Positions 19,057 to 29,754 of a stretch of 64,000 nt of DNA are shown here, one piece after another (the stretch's first letter is position 1; each line of letters starts with the position of its first letter). The DNA is from SZAS-79 sp963844255. Its GTDB lineage: Bacteria > Pseudomonadota > Gammaproteobacteria > Burkholderiales > SG8-39. Under the pieces are notes generated by a model. The model had not been told where the DNA came from and ran no database searches. It was given only the letters and a program-made list of their open reading frames with translations. The position numbers were made by a program, and so were the translations under genes. The DNA lies in NCBI GenBank assembly GCA_963844255.1, contig CAWJNP010000024.1, positions 124,001-188,000 on the forward strand, in the 5' to 3' direction.

Positions 19057-20334
19057 TCACATCGTCACCCGGTCCGGCACCGGCTTGGGTCTTGTCCATC
19101 GCCGTGTACCAGGGCATCAGGATGAAGAACGCGAAATACAACAGCGTGAACACGCGCGCCGCGACCGTCGCGCGGTCGGCGTTGCCGAGCCAGGCGCCGA
19201 ACTGGCCCCAGACGTTGGTCGGCTCCGTGCCGAGATAGCCGAGCACCAGGAACGTGACCACGAAAACGGCCAGCGCGAACTTGAAGTAACCGCCGCGGTA
19301 GCGGATCGACTTGACCGGACCGCGGTCGAGCCAGGGCAGCAGGAACAGGATCATGATCGCAAGGCCCATCGCCATCACGCCCGGGAACTGCGAATTGAAC
19401 AGCGGCGGCACCGCGCGCAGGATCGAGTAGTACGGCGTGAAGTACCACACCGGCGCGATGTGCAGCGGGGTCTTCAGCGGATCGGCCGGGACGAAGTTGT
19501 TGTACTCGAGGAAGTAGCCGCCCATCTCCGGGGACGAAGAACAGGATCACCGAAAACACCGCCAGGAACACCACCACGCCGCCGACATCCTTGACCGTGT
19601 AGTACGGATGGAAGGGGATGCCGTCGAGCGGGCGGCCATGGGCATCCTTGTTCTTCTTGATCTCGATGCCGTCCGGGTTGTTCGAGCCGACTTCGTGCAG
19701 CGCGAGGATGTGCGCCGCGACCAGCCCAAGCAGCACCAGCGGTACCGCGATCACGTGCAGGGCGAAGAAGCGGTTGAGCGTCGCGTCCGAAACGACGTAA
19801 TCACCGCGAATCCAGATCGACAGGTCCGGGCCGATGAACGGCATCGCGCCGAACAGGTTCACGATCACCTGCGCGCCCCAGTAGGACATCTGGCCCCAGG
19901 GCAGCAGATAGCCGAAGAACGCCTCGGCCATCAGGCACAGGTAGATGAGCACGCCGAAGATCCAGACCAGTTCGCGCGGCTTGCGGTACGAGCCGTAGAG
20001 CAGCGCCGCGGAACATGTGCAGGTAGACCACGATGAAGAACATCGAGGCGCCGGTCGAATGGATGTAGCGGATGATCCAGCCACCCGGCACGTCGCGCAT
20101 GATGTACTCGACCGAACCGAATGCCAGCGCGGCGTCCGGCTTGTAGTTCATGGTCAGGAAGATGCCCGACACGATCTGGATGACCAGCACCAGCATCGAC
20201 AGCGCGCCGAAGTAGTACCAGAAGTTGAAATTCTTCGGCGCGTAGTACTCGGACATGTGCTTGCGAAACTCTTCTCCGAGCGTAGGCATCCGCTCGTCGA
20301 TCCATCCCCACACTGCCGCAATCGGACTGGCCAT
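19057..20334 (-). CDS. petB: Cytochrome b of the bc1 complex (three apparent +1 frameshifts)
   Basis: The quinone-oxidising membrane core. Recognisable pieces: SGIFLTMNYKP, GGWIIRYIHSTGASMFF with heme-ligand His, LLPWGQMSYWGAQVI, the second His pair around FALHVIAVPLVLLGLVAAH, and HIAPVWYFTPYYSILRA. Frame breaks near 20007, 19528 and 19087 each fit one inserted base. The last break hides the normal C-terminus PVPDRVTM and its TGA at 19057-19059, making a false cytochrome b-c1 fusion. Corrected length is 424 residues. It starts 3 bp after the Rieske gene ends. Confidence 0.9.
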
Positions 20335-20337
20335 GGC

Positions 20338-20931
20338 TTACGCTCCCTTCTTGTCGTCGCCGATCAGGATGGTGTTGTCTGAAAGAAACACATACGGCGG
20401 TACGGGAAGGTTGATCGGCGCCGGCGAGCCTTTGTAAACGCGGCCGGCCAGATCGAACTTCGAGCCGTGGCAGGGGCAGTAGAAGCCACCGGCCCAGTCG
20501 CCGCCCATTTCGGCCTGCGCCTCGACGGTCTTCAGCTGCGGTGAGCATCCGAGGTGGGTGCACACGCCCTCGAGCACGACGAACTCTTCCTTGATCGACC
20601 GGTATTCGTTCCTGGCGTACTCGGGCTGCTGCGGAACCTCTGACTTCGGATCCGAGACCTTGCTGTCGCTCTTCGTGATCCCGGCCAGCATCTCCTTCGT
20701 GCGACGAAGAATCCAGACCGGCTTGCCGCGCCACTCGACGATCTGCATCTCACCCGGTGCAAGTCCGCTGATGTCCGCTTCCACCGGCGCACCGGCCGCT
20801 TTCGCGCGCTCGGAAGGCATCCAGCTCGCGGCGAACGGCGCGGCAATGCCGACCGAAGCCAGGCCGCCTGCGACGCTGGTCCCGACGACCAGATTGCGGC
20901 GGATCTTGTCGACTTTTTCCTGTTGACTCAT
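20338..20931 (-). CDS. petA: Rieske iron-sulfur subunit of the bc1 complex
   Basis: A 197-residue protein with an N-terminal twin-arginine-type region and single anchor (RRNLVVGTSVAGGLASVGIAA) followed by the Rieske domain. The 2Fe-2S ligands are in CTHLGC and CPCHGSKFD (about 130-170), with the disulfide Cys in the same boxes. It transfers electrons from quinol to cytochrome c1. A Tat substrate of this kind fits the tatABC genes elsewhere in the window. It is the first gene of petABC, and the promoter should lie in the 200-bp divergent region before the protease gene. Confidence 0.95.
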   Translation of the reverse strand: MSQQEKVDKIRRNLVVGTSVAGGLASVGIAAPFAASWMPSERAKAAGAPVEADISGLAPGEMQIVEWRGKPVWILRRTKEMLAGITKSDSKVSDPKSEVPQQPEYARNEYRSIKEEFVVLEGVCTHLGCSPQLKTVEAQAEMGGDWAGGFYCPCHGSKFDLAGRVYKGSPAPINLPVPPYVFLSDNTILIGDDKKGA

Positions 20932-21131
20932 CGAAGAAACCCCGTTGGGAAAGGATGATTGATCCGGAGAAGCCGGGGATTATAGCGGTGGGGCACCCAA
21001 AACGCCAAATATCAGGGGCTAACTGCCTGAATTGCGTCGGTTTTCCGAGACCGGGTTGAGCCGCTGGCCGACCACATTTTGTGGTCAGGGGGGATAGAGG
21101 TCCGGCGAAGTGCATATGATAGATTCGCCGG

Positions 21132-22298
21132 ATGAAACGGCTCTGGCTCATCTTTTCGCAGACGGCAACCCTGTGCCTCGCGGTCCTTTTTGTCGTCTCC
21201 ACACTCAAGCCGGAGTGGCTTCCTGCCAGGGTGGCCAACGGCGGGGCGAGCAGCGTGGTTGCCGTAAAAACGGCACCGGACGCGGTTCCGGGGACCGTCC
21301 GGGCCAACTCCTATAACGATGCCGTGAAGAAGGCGACGCCTTCTGTCGTCAACATATTTACGAGCAAGGAAGTGCGCGCGCCGCGCCACCCGTTCCTGAA
21401 TGATCCCTTGTTCCGGCGGTTTTTCGGTGAGCAGTTCGGCGATCAGCCGGAGCGCTCCTCGAGCCTCGGTTCGGGCGTGATCGTCAGCCCCGACGGCTAC
21501 ATCCTCACCAACAGCCATGTCGTCGAGGCGGCAGACGAGATCGAGGTGCTGCTCGCGGATGGAAGAAAACTGCTCGCCAAGCAGGTCGGAAGCGATGCCG
21601 AGAGCGACCTGGCCGTGCTGCGCGTCGAATCCCCTCAACTGCCCGCGATCACGTTCGGCTCATCTGACACGCTGCGTGTCGGTGACGTCGTGCTGGCGAT
21701 CGGGAACCCCTTCGGCGTCGGGCAGACAGTCACATCAGGCATCGTCAGCGCCCTCGGTCGCAACCAGCTGGGCATCAATACCTTCGAGAATTTCATTCAG
21801 ACCGACGCTGCGATCAACCCCGGCAACTCGGGCGGCGCGCTCGTCGACGCGGCCGGGAATCTGATCGGCATCAACACGGCCATCTACTCGCGTTCAGGCG
21901 GGTCGATGGGCATAGGTTTCGCGATACCGGTATCGACCGCGCAGCAGGTCATGGAGTCGATCATCAAGACCGGCAGCGTGACGCGCGGCTGGATCGGGGT
22001 GGAAGTCCAGGAAATCACCCCCGCGCTGGCCGAGTCGTTCAAGCTGCAGGACACTCGCGGCGCCATCATTGCCGGCGTGTTGCGTGGCGGTCCCGCCGAC
22101 AAGGGTGGCGTCAAGCCCGGTGACGTCCTGGTGGGCATCGAGGGAAAACCCGTCATCGATCCGCAGAGCATGCTCAACCTCGTTGCAGGACTCCAGCCGG
22201 GCTCAAGCGCCCGCCTGAAACTGCGTCGAGGGCAGGAGGCGATCGAAGTATCGGTCGTCGTCGGCAAGCGTCCGAAGCCTCCGGCGGAGAAGCCCTAG
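21132..22298 (+). CDS. Membrane-anchored trypsin-like serine protease (DegS/DegQ type)
   Basis: A 388-residue HtrA-family protease. One N-terminal membrane anchor (LWLIFSQTATLCLAVLFVVS, about 3-23) precedes the protease domain, with catalytic His in TNSHVVE, Asp in ESDLAVLR and Ser in NPGNSGGAL, and then a single PDZ domain (RGWIGVEVQEITPALAESF ... GVKPGDVLVGIEGKPV). A single PDZ plus an uncleaved anchor is DegS-like, and such proteins start sigma-E-type envelope stress signalling; quality-control proteases of similar layout also exist. It diverges from petABC, a common betaproteobacterial arrangement. Confidence 0.9.
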   Translation: MKRLWLIFSQTATLCLAVLFVVSTLKPEWLPARVANGGASSVVAVKTAPDAVPGTVRANSYNDAVKKATPSVVNIFTSKEVRAPRHPFLNDPLFRRFFGEQFGDQPERSSSLGSGVIVSPDGYILTNSHVVEAADEIEVLLADGRKLLAKQVGSDAESDLAVLRVESPQLPAITFGSSDTLRVGDVVLAIGNPFGVGQTVTSGIVSALGRNQLGINTFENFIQTDAAINPGNSGGALVDAAGNLIGINTAIYSRSGGSMGIGFAIPVSTAQQVMESIIKTGSVTRGWIGVEVQEITPALAESFKLQDTRGAIIAGVLRGGPADKGGVKPGDVLVGIEGKPVIDPQSMLNLVAGLQPGSSARLKLRRGQEAIEVSVVVGKRPKPPAEKP

Positions 22299-22339
22299 GC
22301 GCCAGGGCTGCATCAACCAGAAATCTGCAGGAGCACACC

Positions 22340-23761
<1,422 letters not shown>

Positions 23762-23835
23762 CGGACACAATGTATGGAATATATACACATATAAAAATGC
23801 CTAGTTTATTGAATTTATTTGGTTATATATTTTGC

Positions 23836-23856
23836 ACTGTCCTAAAATAGGACAGT
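23836..23856. promoter_or_regulatory. Candidate enhancer palindrome for the sigma54 activator
   Basis: ACTGTCCTA and TAGGACAGT are perfect 9-base inverted arms around AAA. The palindrome lies about 75 bp upstream of the -24 element, where enhancer-binding proteins act. A further TGTCC half site occurs at about 23891. Binding by the adjacent PAS-sigma54 protein is inferred from position and symmetry. Confidence 0.6.
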
Positions 23857-23919
23857 CAATTAAAGGCCGCACAAATAGAATCCAGACATTGTCCAAACAA
23901 CTCAAGACCTTACGGCGTA

Positions 23920-23934
23920 TGGCACGCGGCTTGC
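23920..23934 (+). promoter_or_regulatory. Sigma54 (-24/-12) promoter
   Basis: TGGCAC-GCGGC-TTGC matches the RpoN consensus with correct spacing. It lies 59 bp before the start of the substrate-binding protein gene, in an otherwise A/T-rich spacer that follows a sigma54 activator gene. Confidence 0.9.
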
Positions 23935-23992
23935 AATCCGCTTCGCCCGACGCCGCGACAAAAGCGGTACGCACAGACCCTCAGGAGGAACG

Positions 23993-25186
23993 ATGAATCA
24001 GATGACCCGATGGCTCACTGCCGGCGCAATGGCGCTTGTGGCGAGCGGCGCGTTCGCGCAAGGAAAAGATATCCGGATCGCCCACGTCTACGATAAGACC
24101 GGCCCCCTTGAGGCCTATGCAAAGCAGACGCAGGCCGGCCTCGTCATGGGACTGGAGTATGCGACCGGCGGCAAGATGGAAGTGCTGGGCCGGAAAATCG
24201 TGCTGATCGAGAAGGACGGGCAGTTCAAGCCGGATATCGGCAAATCCCAGCTGGCGGCCGCATTTGGCGACGACAAGGCCGACATCGCGATCGGGCCGAC
24301 GGGCTCCGGTTCGGCCCTGGCGATGCTGCCGGTTGCCGAGGAATACAAGAAGATTCTTCTGGTCGAACCCGCCGTCGCCGACTCGATTACCGGAGACAAA
24401 TGGAACCGCTACGTGTTCCGCACGGCGCGCAACTCGACCCAGGATGCGATTGCCAATGCGGTCGCCACCCCCCCGAACGCGCAGATCGCCATGCTGGCCC
24501 AGGACTACGCTTTCGGCCGCGACGGGGTAAAGGCATTCAAGGAAGCGCTCGCGGCCGTCGGCAGCACGGCGACCATCGTCCATGAAGAATATGTGCCGCA
24601 GGCGACCACGGACTTCACGGCGCCGGCGCAACGGATGTTCGACGCGCTCAAGGACAGGAAGGGAACCAAGGTGATCGGCATCATCTGGGCGGGCGCCAAT
24701 CCGCTGTCCAAGATTGCTGCACTGAAGCCAGAGCGCTTCGGAATCTCGCTCGCGCCCGGTGGAAACATCCTTCCGGTCATGAAGTCGTGGAAAGAATTCG
24801 CCGGTGTAGAGGGGGCGATCTACTACTACCATGGATTCCCGAAGAACAAGATCAACGACTGGCTGGTCGCGGAACACAAGAAGCGCTTCGCCGGCGCCCC
24901 GCCGGATTTCTTCACTGCGGGTGGCATGGCAGCCGGCATCGCTGTCGTTGAGGCAATCAAGAAGGCCGGCGGCACCGACACGGAAAAGTTGATCGCCGCC
25001 ATGGAAGGCATGAGCTTCGATTCGCCCAAGGGCACCATGACCTTCCGCAAGGAAGACCACCAGGCGATGCAGCCGATGTATCAATTCCGCATCAAGAAAA
25101 ACCAGGCCGACGAGTGGGACCTGCTCGAACTGGTCCGCGAAATACCGGCCAGGGAAATTCCCCTGCCGATCCGCAACAAGCGGTAG
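23993..25186 (+). CDS. ABC importer substrate-binding protein (Liv/amide type)
   Basis: A 397-residue periplasmic binding protein of the branched-chain amino acid/amide class. It has a Sec signal (MTRWLTAGAMALVASGAFAQ, cleavage after AFA at about residue 22) and two Leu-binding-protein lobes (IRIAHVYDKTGPLEAYAKQT; AIGPTGSGSALAMLP). The members of this class bind amino acids, amides, urea or aromatic acids, so the fold does not give the ligand. It is the first gene behind the sigma54 promoter; the ATG is preceded by AGGAGGAACG. Confidence 0.9.
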   Translation: MNQMTRWLTAGAMALVASGAFAQGKDIRIAHVYDKTGPLEAYAKQTQAGLVMGLEYATGGKMEVLGRKIVLIEKDGQFKPDIGKSQLAAAFGDDKADIAIGPTGSGSALAMLPVAEEYKKILLVEPAVADSITGDKWNRYVFRTARNSTQDAIANAVATPPNAQIAMLAQDYAFGRDGVKAFKEALAAVGSTATIVHEEYVPQATTDFTAPAQRMFDALKDRKGTKVIGIIWAGANPLSKIAALKPERFGISLAPGGNILPVMKSWKEFAGVEGAIYYYHGFPKNKINDWLVAEHKKRFAGAPPDFFTAGGMAAGIAVVEAIKKAGGTDTEKLIAAMEGMSFDSPKGTMTFRKEDHQAMQPMYQFRIKKNQADEWDLLELVREIPAREIPLPIRNKR

Positions 25187-25207
25187 GCAGGGACAGCCGG
25201 GGATGAA

Positions 25208-25243
25208 CGCGGGAGCCTCGGCTTCCGCGCCCCGCGCTTTTTT
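25208..25243 (+). terminator. Hairpin with T run between binding protein and ATPases
   Basis: A 9-bp stem with one G-T pair (CGCGGGAGC / GCTTCCGCG, tetraloop CTCG) is followed eight bases later by six T. The spacing is not ideal for a terminator. It may be an attenuator or mRNA stabiliser that leaves the binding protein more abundant than the downstream subunits. Confidence 0.4.
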
Positions 25244-25287
25244 CCGCCCCACCAATCCGGCAGCCTGATCAATCGCGCGTCATCCAG

Positions 25288-26058
25288 ATGACTCACCCCG
25301 AACACCCGGTGCTCGAAACGCGCGGCCTCACGATCCGCTTTGGCGGACATGTCGCGGTGAACCGGGTCAATTGCCAGTTCCGCCCGGGGACGCTCACCGC
25401 GATCGTGGGCCCCAACGGCGCAGGAAAGACAACTTACTTCAATCTGATCTCCGGCCAGCTGCGCGCAAGCCAGGGGCAGGTGCTGCTTTATGGCAGCGAC
25501 ATCACCGGAGATTCTGCGCCGGTGCGCACGCGCAAGGGGCTGGGCCGTGCCTTCCAGCTGACCAATCTCTTCCCCAATCTCAACGTGCTGGAGAACGTTC
25601 GCCTCGCGGTCCAGGCGCGCGCCGGTACCGGGCTCAACCTCGTATCGATGTGGAGCGGCCACACCGAACTCATCGAGAAAGCGGAGCATTTCCTGACGCG
25701 CGTCGGTCTCGAGGACCGGCGCGGCGACCTGGCCTCGGCACTCCCGCACGGTGACCAGCGCAAACTCGAGGTCGCGATACTCCTCGCCCTGGAACCGGAT
25801 GTTTTCATGTTCGACGAACCGACGGCCGGCATGAGCGTCGCCGAAGTCCCGGTGATACTGGAGCTGATCCGCGACATAAGGAACCAGAAGGACAAGACCA
25901 TCCTCCTGGTCGAGCACAAGATGGACGTGGTGCGGTCGCTGTCGGACCGGATCATCGTGCTGCACCAGGGCGAACTCGTCGCCGACGGCCCGCCGGCCGA
26001 AGTGATTGCCTCGCCGATCGTGCAGGAAGCCTACCTGGGAATTCCTGCCAATGCCTGA
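25288..26058 (+). CDS. ABC importer ATPase (LivG-like)
   Basis: A 256-residue ATPase: Walker A GPNGAGKT (about 39-46), a degenerate signature region (ALPHGDQRKLEVAILLALEP), Walker B VFMFDEPTAGMS and a switch His in LVEHKMD. The long insertion NVLENVRLAVQARAGTGLNL between Walker A and the signature is typical of LivG. It overlaps the next gene by 8 bp, so the two ATPases are probably translated together. Confidence 0.92.
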   Translation: MTHPEHPVLETRGLTIRFGGHVAVNRVNCQFRPGTLTAIVGPNGAGKTTYFNLISGQLRASQGQVLLYGSDITGDSAPVRTRKGLGRAFQLTNLFPNLNVLENVRLAVQARAGTGLNLVSMWSGHTELIEKAEHFLTRVGLEDRRGDLASALPHGDQRKLEVAILLALEPDVFMFDEPTAGMSVAEVPVILELIRDIRNQKDKTILLVEHKMDVVRSLSDRIIVLHQGELVADGPPAEVIASPIVQEAYLGIPANA

Positions 26059-26773
26059 GATGCTGCTCACCCTGTCCGGTGTGAACACCCATATCGGGCA
26101 GTATCACATCCTGCAGGGCGTGGATTTCGCGGTACCGCGCGGCGAATTGATGATGCTGCTCGGTCGCAACGGCGCCGGCAAGACAACCACGCTGCGCACC
26201 ATTCTCGGCCTGTGGCGGGCGTCGGCCGGCTCGATCCGGCTGGAGCAGACGGAAATCGCATCCCGGGACACGCCCGCGATCGCGAACATGGGCATCGCTT
26301 ACGTGCCGGAGTCGATGGGTATATTTGCCGGCCTTTCGGTGAAGGAGAACCTCATGCTTGCCGCGCGCGGGCCGCTGGCTGAGGATCGCCTGGACTGGAT
26401 GTTCCGTTTCTTCCCGGCGCTCAAGAAGTTCTGGTTCCTGCCCGCGGGCCTGCTGTCCGGCGGCCAGAAGCAGATGCTCTCGATTTCGCGTGCCATCATC
26501 GAGCCGCGAAAGCTGGTTCTGATCGACGAGCCGACCAAGGGTCTCGCACCGGCCATCATCAACAATCTGATCGAGGCGCTGCGCGAACTCAAGAAAACCG
26601 ACACGACGATCCTCATGGTCGAGCAGAACTTTCATGCAGCTCGCTCGCTCGGCGACGGCGTCGCGGTCATGGACTCGGGGCGCATCGTGCACACCGGGCG
26701 CATGGCGGACCTTGCCGCCGACGACGCCCTGCAGACCCGGCTTCTCGGCCTTTCACTGGACGCGCACCAGTGA
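26051..26773 (+). CDS. ABC importer ATPase (LivF-like)
   Basis: A 240-residue ATPase. Walker A is GRNGAGKTT, the signature is LLSGGQKQMLSISRAI, and Walker B is LVLIDEPTKGLAP. It is shorter than LivG, as usual. The ATG at 26051 lies within the end of livG; an in-frame start at 26006 would extend into the ATPase before it and is less likely. Its stop overlaps the GTG of the permease gene. Confidence 0.92.
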   Translation: MPEMLLTLSGVNTHIGQYHILQGVDFAVPRGELMMLLGRNGAGKTTTLRTILGLWRASAGSIRLEQTEIASRDTPAIANMGIAYVPESMGIFAGLSVKENLMLAARGPLAEDRLDWMFRFFPALKKFWFLPAGLLSGGQKQMLSISRAIIEPRKLVLIDEPTKGLAPAIINNLIEALRELKKTDTTILMVEQNFHAARSLGDGVAVMDSGRIVHTGRMADLAADDALQTRLLGLSLDAHQ

Positions 26774-27786
26774 CGCAAGCCGACGACGACGCCGGACAGG
26801 CACTTCCGCGAGCCAAGGCGGACTGGATCCCGATCGTCCTTGTGATCGTGGTCGCCGCCGCCGCGTTCTTTCTCATCGGCAGTTCGTCGACCTGGGTCAC
26901 GCTCACGATCGCCGGGCTTGCGATGGGGCTCCTGATTTTCATCATGGCCTCGGGGCTGACGCTGGTGTTCGGGCTGATGGACGTGATGAATTTCGCGCAC
27001 GGGTTGTTCATCGCGATCGGCGCCTATGTCGCTGCCTCTGTGATGAAGCTGCTCGCCACGGCCGCGGGCTCGCCGAGCTTTCTCGTAAACCTCGGCGCTC
27101 TCGTGCCCGCCGTGGCCGCAGCGACCGCCGTGGCAGGTGTGATCGGATTCTTCTTCGAACGGATCATCATCCGCCCCGTCTACGGACAGCATCTGAAGCA
27201 GATACTGATCACAACGGGCGGAATGATCGTTGCCGAACAGCTCATTCACGTCATCTGGGGCCCCGACCTCGTGGCGCTTCCCCGACCCGAAACGCTGCGC
27301 GGATCGTTTCTTGTCGGTGATGTTGCCATAGAGAGGTTCCGCCTGATCGCCATGGCGGTCGGCCTGCTCATCTTCGCCGCGATGATGCTCCTCTTGAACA
27401 GAACCAAGATCGGATTGCTGATCCGTGCCGGCGTGGAAAACAAGGAGATGGTCGAGGCGATGGGTTACAGGATTCGCCGTCTGTTCGTCGCTGTATTCGT
27501 TACGGGTTCGGCACTTGCCGGCCTGGGCGGTGCACTCTGGGGGATGTACCAGGAGAATTTCAACGTCAGCATCGGTTCGCACATGATGGTGCTGATATTC
27601 ATCGTCATCATCATCGGAGGGCTCGGATCGGTCGGTGGCTGCTTCATCGGCGCGCTGCTGGTCGGCCTGATCGCCAACTACGTAGGTTTTCTGGCCCCGA
27701 AGATCGCGCTTGGCTCGAACATCCTGCTCATGATGCTGGTCCTGTTCTGGCGCCCGCAGGGCCTTTACCCGGTGAACAAGACATGA
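26770..27786 (+). CDS. ABC importer permease (LivH-like)
   Basis: A 338-residue permease with eight or so membrane helices, including the family block GLTLVFGLMDVMNFAHGLFI and the C-terminal IIGGLGSVGGCFIGALLVGL. It forms the translocation pore with LivM. GTG start 26770 overlaps the livF stop (GTGA). A cytoplasmic N-terminal extension of about 20 residues precedes the first helix. Confidence 0.91.
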   Translation: MTQADDDAGQALPRAKADWIPIVLVIVVAAAAFFLIGSSSTWVTLTIAGLAMGLLIFIMASGLTLVFGLMDVMNFAHGLFIAIGAYVAASVMKLLATAAGSPSFLVNLGALVPAVAAATAVAGVIGFFFERIIIRPVYGQHLKQILITTGGMIVAEQLIHVIWGPDLVALPRPETLRGSFLVGDVAIERFRLIAMAVGLLIFAAMMLLLNRTKIGLLIRAGVENKEMVEAMGYRIRRLFVAVFVTGSALAGLGGALWGMYQENFNVSIGSHMMVLIFIVIIIGGLGSVGGCFIGALLVGLIANYVGFLAPKIALGSNILLMMLVLFWRPQGLYPVNKT

Positions 27787-28856
27787 GCCGTGTACTTGAT
27801 GTCGTGCTCTCCGGCGACCGTCCGCGCAGCCGCCTTCTCGCCGCAGCGCTTGCGCTGATATTTCTGTCGCTGGCCCTTGCGCCTTTCGTGTTTCCCGGAA
27901 CCCGCGCGCTCGACGTTGCTGCCAAGGTCTGCATATTCATCGTCCTGGTTGCGAGCTATGACCTGCTGCTGGGCTACACGGGCATTGTTTCGTTCGCGCA
28001 CACCATGTTTTTCGGGATCGGGGGCTACGGTGTGGCCATTGCGATGACGCGGCTCGCGCCCGGCTGGCCTGCAGTCCTTGCCGGCAGTGCGGCAGCGGTG
28101 CTTGTTTCCCTGGCCCTGGCGTTTCTGGTTGGCCTCTTCTCGCTGCGCGTGAAGGCGATCTTTTTTGCCATGGTCACGCTTGCGGTTGCCTCGTTCTTTG
28201 CAATCCTCGCATCGCAGCTGTCGAGCATCACGGGCGGCGAGGACGGCATCACGTTCAAGGTGCCCGAGGTCCTGCGCGCCGGTTACAGGCTGACGGAGGA
28301 ACCGCTGTTCGGCGTCGTGCTCGGCGGCAGACTCATCGCCTACTACGCAGTGTTCGCCGGCTCGCTCGTGTTGTTTCTGCTGCTCTTGCGCGCAGTCAAC
28401 TCACCGTTCGGCCGGGTGCTCCTCGCGATTCGCGAAAATGATTTTCGCGCCGAAGCCCTGGGATATCGAACGGTCATCTACCGGACGATCGCCAACTGCC
28501 TGAGTGCCCTGGTCGCGACCCTCGCCGGCGTCCTTTACGCGCTGTGGCTGCGCTACACCGGCCCCAATACCACACTCGATTTCGGCATCATGATCGACAT
28601 CCTGTTGATGGTAGTGATCGGCGGTATGGGGACCATGTACGGCTCGGTCATCGGCGCAACCGTGTTTGTCCTGGCACAGAACTACCTGCAAGATCTGATG
28701 CGGATGGCAAGCAACGCTACGAAGGGAATTGCCCTCCTTCCAGACCTGCTGCACCCCGACCGGTGGCTCCTCTGGCTGGGCGTGCTGTTTGTCGTCTGCG
28801 TCTACTTTTTCCCCCTCGGGATTGTCGGCCGCCTGCGGCAGAGACCCCGGCACTGA
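27783..28856 (+). CDS. ABC importer permease (LivM-like)
   Basis: A 357-residue permease partner of LivH, with the LivM hallmark LLLGYTGIVSFAHTMFFGIG near residues 58-78, AIRENDFRAEALGYRT (ATPase-coupling loop, about 217-232) and VVIGGMGTMYGSVIGATVFV near residue 285. The start ATG overlaps the livH stop as ATGA, so the permeases are coupled. Confidence 0.91.
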   Translation: MSRVLDVVLSGDRPRSRLLAAALALIFLSLALAPFVFPGTRALDVAAKVCIFIVLVASYDLLLGYTGIVSFAHTMFFGIGGYGVAIAMTRLAPGWPAVLAGSAAAVLVSLALAFLVGLFSLRVKAIFFAMVTLAVASFFAILASQLSSITGGEDGITFKVPEVLRAGYRLTEEPLFGVVLGGRLIAYYAVFAGSLVLFLLLLRAVNSPFGRVLLAIRENDFRAEALGYRTVIYRTIANCLSALVATLAGVLYALWLRYTGPNTTLDFGIMIDILLMVVIGGMGTMYGSVIGATVFVLAQNYLQDLMRMASNATKGIALLPDLLHPDRWLLWLGVLFVVCVYFFPLGIVGRLRQRPRH

Positions 28857-28886
28857 TCCCGCAACCTATCCACGCATCCCCGCACG

Positions 28887-29729
28887 ATGAACTTCACCTC
28901 ACACTATCTGCTCTGCGCGGGCCGCGAGATTCACTACACGCTCTGGGGCGCCCGCAATGAAGAGACCGTCGTCGCGTGGCACGGGCTTGCGCGAACAGGT
29001 CGTGACATGGACGATCTCGCCTCAGGCCTCGCCGATCGCTACCGTGTCATCTGCCCGGATACGATAGGACGGGGTTTGTCGGAGTGGAGCCCGGATCCCG
29101 AGCGGGAATACTGTCTTGATTTCTACGCCGCAATCGCGGAGTCGCTCCTCGATCAACTCGGCGTCGGCGATCTGCTGTGGGTCGGTACATCGATGGGTGG
29201 CGCCATCGGAATGCATCTGGCCGGCGGTGCCTTGCGCACCCGCATCCGGAGGCTGGTACTCAACGACATCGGGCCAAAGCTGGGCGACGCCGCAGTCCAG
29301 CGGATTCGCTCCTATGCCGGCAATCCCGCCGCGTTTTCGCGGGTTGGAGAGCTCGAAGCCTACTTCCGTACGATCTACAAGCCCTATGGTTGGCTTTCCG
29401 AAGAGCAGTGGCGGCGTCTTGCCGAGACTTCGGTGCGCCGCACGAACGATGGCAAGGTGACGCCGCACTACGACCCCAGAATGGTGCTGCAGTTCGAGTA
29501 CCACCCGAAGGACTACGACCTGTGGGAGAGCTACGACAGGATCAGCGCGCCTACCCTGTGCCTGCGAGGTGAGGACTCCGATCTTCTTCTGCCGGACACC
29601 GCGGAGGAAATGCGTTCGCGGGGCCCAGGCGCGGTCGTGGTGACCATCCCGGGTTGCGGACACGCACCCGCGCTCAATGTTCCCGACCAGATCGCCCTGG
29701 TCAAACGATTTCTCAACGGAAATAAATGA
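28887..29729 (+). CDS. Alpha/beta hydrolase
   Basis: A 280-residue alpha/beta hydrolase: oxyanion region AWHGLARTGRDM, nucleophile elbow GTSMGGAIG (Ser about residue 103), acid in LRGEDSDLLLP, and catalytic His in GCGHAPAL (about 261). It has no signal peptide, so it is cytoplasmic. It starts 30 bp after the importer and is likely the last gene of the operon, which suggests that the transported compound is an ester, lactone or amide hydrolysed inside the cell. The substrate is unknown. Confidence 0.85.
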   Translation: MNFTSHYLLCAGREIHYTLWGARNEETVVAWHGLARTGRDMDDLASGLADRYRVICPDTIGRGLSEWSPDPEREYCLDFYAAIAESLLDQLGVGDLLWVGTSMGGAIGMHLAGGALRTRIRRLVLNDIGPKLGDAAVQRIRSYAGNPAAFSRVGELEAYFRTIYKPYGWLSEEQWRRLAETSVRRTNDGKVTPHYDPRMVLQFEYHPKDYDLWESYDRISAPTLCLRGEDSDLLLPDTAEEMRSRGPGAVVVTIPGCGHAPALNVPDQIALVKRFLNGNK

Positions 29730-29754
29730 GCGGCTGTCCGCGATCCCGCCGCAA

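Noticed and set aside
18293..19525. Cytochrome b-c1 fusion protein
   Set aside because: The join arises from one extra base near 19087. The alternate frame ends with the normal cytochrome b tail PVPDRVTM and a stop before the petC signal peptide.
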